From an uncultured Planctomycetota bacterium (lineage in GTDB: Bacteria; Planctomycetota; UBA1135; GCA-002686595), in NCBI GenBank assembly GCA_903928115.1, contig CAIYPP010000020.1, positions 1-64,000 on the forward strand: a stretch of 64,000 nt of DNA, read 5' to 3'. Positions within the stretch are counted from its first letter, which is position 1. Each line of letters starts with the position of its first letter. This document shows positions 59,524 to 64,000 of this stretch, piece by piece. The position numbers and the translations under genes are program-made. Below the pieces are notes generated by a model. That model had not been told where the DNA came from. It ran no database searches and worked only from the letters and a program-made list of their open reading frames with translations.

Positions 59524-61940
59524 CGCTCGCCTCCGCCGGACTTCGGAGTTTCTTCGGGCTTTTCGTCAGCCTTCTTCGATGCGTCGGCCTTGGCCTTCTC
59601 CGCGTCGCGCGCTTCCTGCATCGGGTTGCGGCCACCGCTCGGCGCTGCGCCGCCGCGCCCACGGCCGCTCCCGCCGCCGCCCGCGCGCAGCTGCAGACGC
59701 GTCTCCGCGAGCTCGGTGGGCCACACGTTGTTCAGAAGGTCCACGTCCGCGCTCTCGAGGTGCGGATCGAGCACGAGCTTCACGAGCTGCTTGTCGCTCA
59801 CGAAGTGCTTCGTGACCTTCTCCGCGCCCTTGCGCCACACGCTCGCGGGGACGCGCAGCTCGTCCGTGCTGCCGTCGTCGTAGTGCGCTTCGAGCACGAC
59901 CGGCATCACGAGCCCGCCGACGTTCTTCACGTCGACCACGTAGAACGAGAGTCGGCTCTTCAGGAGCTCGCGCTGCTTCTCGTCTAGGTCCTTGAGCAGC
60001 TTCTCGTATTCGCTCACGTCCTTTTCGGTCACTTCGAGGTCGTCGAAAGTGTTGTAGAAGTCCGCGAGCTCGGGGAACGCGTCGAGTCGCGTCTTCTGAC
60101 CTGCGTTGTTGCGCTGCGCGAGCGTCTCGGGCCCGCCATCGCGCTTCTCCTTGGCGAGCGGCTTCTCGACGTTCGGATCCCGCGAGTCGATGCGATACAC
60201 GCGGATCTTGTCGACCGCCATGTCGCAGGCGTCCGTAGTGAAGAACCAGCCGCGCCAGAACCAGTCGAGGTCGATCGCGCTCGCATCTTCCATCGTGCGG
60301 AAGAAGTCCGCGGGCTGCGGCCGCTTGAACTGCCAGCGGCGCGCGTACTGCTGGAACGCGAAGTCGAACAGCTCCCGCCCCATCACGCTCTCGCGCAGCG
60401 CATTGAGCGCCGTCGCCGGCTTCGCGTAGGCGTTGCTCCCCATGTTCAGCACGGAGTCCGCAGCCGTCATGATCGGCACCTGACCCTCGCTCTTCATGTA
60501 GCCCGTGATCTTGGCGGGCTCACCGCGGCTCGACGGATAGTCCGTCTCCCACGCCTGCTCCGCGATGTACTGCAGGAACGTGTTGAGGCCCTCGTCCATC
60601 CACGTCCACTGGCGCTCGTCGGAGTTGACGATCATCGGGAAGTAGTTGTGCCCGACCTCGTGGATGATCACCGAGATCAGCCCGTACTTCGTGCCCTTCG
60701 AGTAGGTGCCGTCCGCCTCGGGCCTCGGGCCGTTGAAGCAGATCATCGGGTACTCCATGCCGCCGACGGGCCCGTTGACCGAGATCGCAGTGGGGTAGGG
60801 GTACGCGAAAGTGTGCTTTGAGTAGACGTCGAGCGTGTGGCAGATCGCGTGCGTGGAGTACTTGCTCCACAAGGGCTCGCCTTCCTTGGGGTAGTACGAC
60901 ATGGCCCAGACCTTCTGGCCCTCGACGTCGTGGCGCAGCGCGTCCCAGATGAACTTGCGCGAGCTCGCCCACGCGAAGTCGCGCACGTTGTCCGCGCGGA
61001 ACGTCCACGTCTTGGTGCCCGCGGGCTTGTGCGACTCGTTGGCCTTCGCTTCGTCAGGGGTGACGATGAAGACCGGCGTCTTCGCGCTCTCCGCCTGGAC
61101 CAAGCGCTCGCGTTGCTCGGCGCTGAGCACTTGCTCGGGGTTTTGCAGCGTGCCCGTGGCCGCAACGACGTGGTCGTCGGGCGCGGTGATGCTCACGACG
61201 TAGTCGCCGAACTCCAGCGTGAACTCACCGCCGCCGAGGTACTGCTTGTGCTGCCAGCCGTTGACGTCGGTGTAGGCCGCCATGCGCGGGAACCACTGCG
61301 CGATCTCGTAGATCGAGTTGCCGTCCTTCTCGAAGCGCTCGTAGCCCGTGCGTCCGCCAACTTCGCGAGCGTTGTTGATCGCGTAGTTCCACTCGATCGC
61401 GAACGAAACCTGCGAGCGCGGCGCGAGCGGCTGCGGCAAGTCGATGCGCATCATCGTGTCGACGATCACGTGGCCCAGCGGCGCGCCCGCGGCGTCCTGC
61501 ACGGCCGTCACCTTGCAGCCGCCGTCGAAGTCCTTGCGGCGCAGCATGCGCTGGATCGACTCGAAGCTCGCGCCCTCGAACTCGGGGCTGAGCGCCGTGA
61601 GCACCGCGTGGGACTGCGGCGAGAACAGGTTGGGGTCGAGCTGGACCCACAGGTACGCCAGCGTGTCGGGGGAGTTGTTGGAGTAGGTGATCGTCTCGCG
61701 ACCGTCGAGGTGCGCGCGTTCGTCGTCGAGGCGCACGTCGATCACGTAGTCGGCCCGCTGCTGCCAGTACTCGTGGCCCGGCGCGCCCGAGGCGGTGCGG
61801 TACGAGTTGGGCGTCGGCAGGAGCTCGTCGAGCTGGCGGAAGCGGTCGGGCGGGGTCGTGTCCTCGACGCCGAAGGCGAGCCCGAGTCCGAGCAGTCCGA
61901 AGAAGGTCGCCGCGAGGGCGAGTCGGGGGAGGGCGTTCAT
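59520..61940 (-). CDS. Exported M1-family zinc metallopeptidase, 806 aa
   Basis: The second M1 enzyme in the window. A signal peptide (RLALAATFFGLLGLGLAFG) follows the ATG at 61940. The beta-sandwich domain (YVIDVRLDDERAHLDGRE) precedes the catalytic part: GGMEYP at 393-398, HEVGH at 427-431 and the third zinc ligand Glu450 (TWMDEGLNTF), HExxH-x18-E. The C-terminal part has an Ala-type helical region and a low-complexity Gly/Arg tail (RGRGGAAPSGGRN) ending in a Lys/Glu-rich stretch. It shares architecture with the M1 peptidase at 19218-21590 but is not a recent duplicate. Confidence 0.92.
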   Translation of the reverse strand: MNALPRLALAATFFGLLGLGLAFGVEDTTPPDRFRQLDELLPTPNSYRTASGAPGHEYWQQRADYVIDVRLDDERAHLDGRETITYSNNSPDTLAYLWVQLDPNLFSPQSHAVLTALSPEFEGASFESIQRMLRRKDFDGGCKVTAVQDAAGAPLGHVIVDTMMRIDLPQPLAPRSQVSFAIEWNYAINNAREVGGRTGYERFEKDGNSIYEIAQWFPRMAAYTDVNGWQHKQYLGGGEFTLEFGDYVVSITAPDDHVVAATGTLQNPEQVLSAEQRERLVQAESAKTPVFIVTPDEAKANESHKPAGTKTWTFRADNVRDFAWASSRKFIWDALRHDVEGQKVWAMSYYPKEGEPLWSKYSTHAICHTLDVYSKHTFAYPYPTAISVNGPVGGMEYPMICFNGPRPEADGTYSKGTKYGLISVIIHEVGHNYFPMIVNSDERQWTWMDEGLNTFLQYIAEQAWETDYPSSRGEPAKITGYMKSEGQVPIMTAADSVLNMGSNAYAKPATALNALRESVMGRELFDFAFQQYARRWQFKRPQPADFFRTMEDASAIDLDWFWRGWFFTTDACDMAVDKIRVYRIDSRDPNVEKPLAKEKRDGGPETLAQRNNAGQKTRLDAFPELADFYNTFDDLEVTEKDVSEYEKLLKDLDEKQRELLKSRLSFYVVDVKNVGGLVMPVVLEAHYDDGSTDELRVPASVWRKGAEKVTKHFVSDKQLVKLVLDPHLESADVDLLNNVWPTELAETRLQLRAGGGGSGRGRGGAAPSGGRNPMQEARDAEKAKADASKKADEKPEETPKSGGGER

Positions 61941-62261
61941 AGATGGGGTGGCTCCGCGCATGCCGAGGGGGAGCAGAGGGTACGGTGCGCCTGCGGCCTT
62001 GGGGCGATGCGGACGGGGCGCCGCGGGGGCTCGGGCGGACGCTGGGCGTCGGGCCGGGCGGTCCCCGCTGCGGCGACACGCCGCCGCGCCGTCCCCGATC
62101 TGGGTCGGGTGGCGCCGCCATGCCAGCGGCGCGACATGTGTCTAAGTTACTGTCATAAATCAACTTAGGGATGAATCTCGCCCCGGCGCCACCGCCCGCC
62201 CCGCCCGCCCGTACTCGGCCCAACGGAATAGGAACCCGCGGCGGGCGTCGATAGGCTCGCC
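61941..62261. other. 321-bp divergent intergenic region with AT-rich palindrome
   Basis: This region separates the M1 peptidase (minus) from the ECF sigma operon (plus). Most of it is GC-rich and holds no gene. The AT-rich patch at 62140-62170 carries the inverted repeat described separately and is the most likely promoter/operator area. I see no clear -35/-10 pair. Confidence 0.55.
62142..62168. promoter_or_regulatory. AT-rich inverted repeat CTAAGTT-N13-AACTTAG
   Basis: A perfect 7+7 inverted repeat (62142-62148 and 62162-62168) with an A/T-rich 13-base centre in an otherwise very GC-rich region. It is a candidate operator or promoter element for the divergent M1 peptidase and sigma-factor genes. 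Confidence 0.4.
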
Positions 62262-62892
62262 GTGCGTCTCGTCTCGCCCATGGAAGCTGCCCCGAAGGAC
62301 GACCTGCGTTTGGTCCGCGAGACCCTCGCGGGCAACCAGCTCGCCTTCCAGCTGCTCGTCGAGCGCTATCAGACGCGCATGTTCGCCCTGGTGCGCCACT
62401 ACACGCGCAACCCCGTCGAGATCGAGGACATCGTCCAAGACACGTTCCTGAAGGCCTTCACCCGCCTGCCGACCTTTCAGGAGCAGTCGTCGTTCTATAC
62501 GTGGCTGTGCCGCATCGCGATCAACACGGCCCTCGACTTCCAAAAGCGCCTCGGCCGCAACCCCGTCCGCGCCGTCGAGGACCCCCGAGCTCGCGCTCAG
62601 CCCCGACTCGATCGAGGGCGCCCGGCCCACCGCGACCCGCATCCCGGCGCCCGACGCGCGCATGGAGCGCGAGGAAGTGGCCCGCATCACCCAGCGGGTG
62701 CTCGACGAGCTGCCCGAGATCTTCCGCACGGTGCTCGTGCTGCGCGAGTTCGAGGAGCTCGGCTACCAAGACATCGCCGACGTGCTCGGCATCTCGATCG
62801 GCACGGTCGAGTCGCGCCTCTTCCGCGCCCGCGCCCGCTTCAAGGAACGCCTGACGGCCCTCTACCCCGAGTTCGGGGAAGGCTGGAGCTAG
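62262..62892 (+). CDS. ECF sigma factor with apparent one-base frameshift
   Basis: The first part (62262 or ATG 62280 to about 62580) encodes sigma region 2 (LLVERYQTRMFALVRHYTRN, then VEIEDIVQDTFLKAFTRLPT and FYTWLCRIAINTALDF). Region 4 (ITQRVLDELPEIFRTVLVL, REFEELGYQDIADVLGI, TVESRLFRARARFKERL) lies in the next frame, ending at 62892. The frames join at a C5 run (62582-62586). With four C, the reading frame would be continuous: VEDPELALSPDS. This is a 1-base insertion from sequencing error, mutation or phase variation. The anti-sigma gene follows four bases later. Confidence 0.82.
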
Positions 62893-62896
62893 AACC

Positions 62897-63433
62897 ATGG
62901 AATTCACCTGCAAGGAAGCTGTGCCGATGATCGGCGCCTATCTCGACGGCGAGCTCTCGCCGGCGCGCGCGGCGCTCTTGCGGCCCCACCTGCTCGAGTG
63001 CGCCGCCTGCCGCAACGCGGCTCAGGACGACCGCGCCCTCAAGCGCTGGTTCGGGCCCGCGCGCGAGTCCGCCGAAGGTGCCGCCGTCCCGAGCGGCTTC
63101 TCGGCCCGCATCGCCCGCCGCGCCTTCGCGGGGGACCGCGGAGAGCGCGCGCCCGTGGCCCGCGAGGAAGGTCGCGTCCTGCCGTTCGTGTTGCGCCTGA
63201 CCGCCGTCGCGGCCGCCGCGGCCCTGCTCCTGACCCTCGGGGTGCAGCTCGCCTCGCGCCCGCAGGCGGGGAACCTCGCGGCCGACGATCGCGCCGCCCT
63301 GCCCCTGATCCAGATCCAGACCGAGCTCGACCGCATGAACGGGGTGGTGGCTCCCGAGCCCGCCGCCGGGGCCCCGACCGACCCGCAGACCCGCGCCCCG
63401 CGCGCCAAGAAGCGGAACGCGCAGCCCCGATGA
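62897..63433 (+). CDS. Zinc-finger membrane anti-sigma factor, 178 aa
   Basis: The N-terminus has the zf-HC2 anti-sigma domain pattern: Cys5, then His31 and Cys35/Cys38 (RPHLLECAACRN), which binds zinc and the sigma factor. One transmembrane helix (VLRLTAVAAAAALLLTLGVQLA, about residues 96-117) follows, and a periplasmic tail rich in Ala/Pro. It lies four bases after the ECF sigma gene and overlaps the next start. It is thus the likely cognate inhibitor of the frameshifted sigma factor. Confidence 0.88.
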   Translation: MEFTCKEAVPMIGAYLDGELSPARAALLRPHLLECAACRNAAQDDRALKRWFGPARESAEGAAVPSGFSARIARRAFAGDRGERAPVAREEGRVLPFVLRLTAVAAAAALLLTLGVQLASRPQAGNLAADDRAALPLIQIQTELDRMNGVVAPEPAAGAPTDPQTRAPRAKKRNAQPR

Positions 63434-63813
63434 ACAGCCTGCGACTGTGGGTCGCCCTGCTCGCGCTCTCCGCCTTCGCGGCGGGGTTGGCGGCGGGGGC
63501 GCTGGTCACCGAAGCCCGCGCCGGGGAGCCCCCGCGCGGGTCGGAGCCCTTCGCGGACTACCGGCTCGCCATGGTCGAGCGTTTCGGCCTCGAGCCCGAG
63601 CGCGAGCGGCTCTTCGGGGAGCTGCTCCGCAACTACCAGCAGTCGATCGAAGAGACCCGCGAGCGCTTGCTCGCCGAGCACCGTCCCGAGCTCGAGCGCG
63701 AACTCGCGGAGATCGGCGCTCGATATCAGGCCTACATTCGCGATCATGTGATGCCCCCGGCACGGCGCGCGGAGTTCGACGCGCTGTCCGCCGAGTGGCG
63801 CACGATCCAGTAA
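63430..63813 (+). CDS. Membrane-anchored periplasmic CpxP/CnrX-like protein, 127 aa
   Basis: The ATG at 63430 overlaps the anti-sigma stop (ATGA). One N-terminal membrane helix (LRLWVALLALSAFAAGLAAG) is followed by a helical periplasmic domain (LAMVERFGLEPERERLFGEL, RERLLAEHRPELERELAEI) with the spacing of CpxP/Spy and metal-resistance (CnrX) proteins. In CnrYXH the sensor CnrX acts on the anti-sigma. That analogy suggests this gene senses an envelope signal for the sigma factor. It is inferred from context and helical pattern. Confidence 0.75.
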   Translation: MNSLRLWVALLALSAFAAGLAAGALVTEARAGEPPRGSEPFADYRLAMVERFGLEPERERLFGELLRNYQQSIEETRERLLAEHRPELERELAEIGARYQAYIRDHVMPPARRAEFDALSAEWRTIQ

Positions 63814-63823
63814 CGAGAGAGAC

Positions 63824-64000
63824 ATGGCGAGAACCTGCGGCATCCGCATCGGCCCGCGGCGCTTCGAGATGGTGGTGCTCGACGGCAGCCCCAAGAAGCA
63901 CCGCATCGTGGCCTACAAGAGCGGCGAGTTTCCCACCGGCGGCGCCGACCCCGAGGGCGACGTCGTCGCCACGCTGAAGGCGGCCGCGACCGAACTCAAG
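63824..64000 (+). CDS. Start of a gene, possibly PilM/GspL-like; truncated by window end
   Basis: An ATG at 63824 follows the previous stop by 10 bases, with GAGAGAG as ribosome site. The first 59 residues begin MARTCGIRIGPRRFEMVVLDG and show a pattern like the start of an actin-like ATPase domain such as PilM (a G-I-x-I-G strand, then a V-V-L-D-G strand). That assignment is weak. The 3' end is outside the window. Confidence 0.6.
   Translation, partial: MARTCGIRIGPRRFEMVVLDGSPKKHRIVAYKSGEFPTGGADPEGDVVATLKAAATELK

Overview
The window is high-GC (roughly two-thirds G+C or more by eye) and densely coded on both strands. Neighbouring genes often overlap by 1 to 4 bases. The gene content points to a flagellated Gram-negative bacterium, most probably a deep-branching member of the Planctomycetota. 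This is inferred from a membrane Ser/Thr kinase with a TPR-like tail divergent from an ECF sigma factor, three ECF sigma factors (two followed by membrane anti-sigma proteins), very large secreted TPR/transglutaminase-like proteins, a pentaheme cytochrome and many secreted metallopeptidases. I recognise no tRNA, rRNA, CRISPR array, insertion sequence or prophage.

Layout. 1-18200 is a flagellar locus: a tandem array of short flagellins (one truncated by the window edge, three complete), fliD, fliS and a small coupled gene. A minus-strand HDOD-GAF-GGDEF signalling gene follows, then the long plus-strand run fliO-P-Q-R-flhB-flhA-flhF-flhG, a small membrane protein, fliA (sigma-28), a small Cys-containing protein and two lipoproteins. 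A minus-strand gene at 18521-19021 has a C-terminus resembling the anti-sigma-28 factor FlgM. An exact sigma-28-type -10 box lies upstream of fliD.

19200-40000 is mixed: an M1 peptidase coupled to a membrane protein, sfsA, a Ser/Thr kinase with a divergent ECF sigma factor, a secreted M24 peptidase, prfB (with the classic programmed frameshift), a large HExxH protein, an alpha/beta hydrolase lipoprotein pair, purH, an ECF sigma/anti-sigma pair, and a GT87-type membrane glycosyltransferase behind a coiled-coil trypsin-like protease.

40300-52600 is a minus-strand block of large exported proteins: a pentaheme cytochrome c, a HEAT-repeat/cyclophilin fusion lipoprotein, and two translationally coupled transglutaminase-like proteins of similar design. 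One of the two keeps the Cys-His-Asp triad and the other has lost it. Good hairpin terminators close this block and the cytochrome gene.

53000-64000 holds ribBA (with a metal-ligand His replaced by Gln), a secreted thioredoxin-like/TPR protein, recQ, an unknown protein, a second M1 peptidase coupled to a SUI1/YciH-type factor, and an ECF sigma / zinc anti-sigma / CnrX-CpxP-like periplasmic protein module. The sigma gene of that module carries an apparent one-base frameshift in a C5 run. The last gene is cut by the window end.

No single dramatic new system is obvious. The observations most worth pursuing are the active/inactive transglutaminase pair with its HEAT-cyclophilin neighbour, the candidate FlgM, the palindromes between the HDOD-GGDEF gene and the export operon, the unnamed genes embedded in the flagellar operon, and the frameshifted sigma factor.
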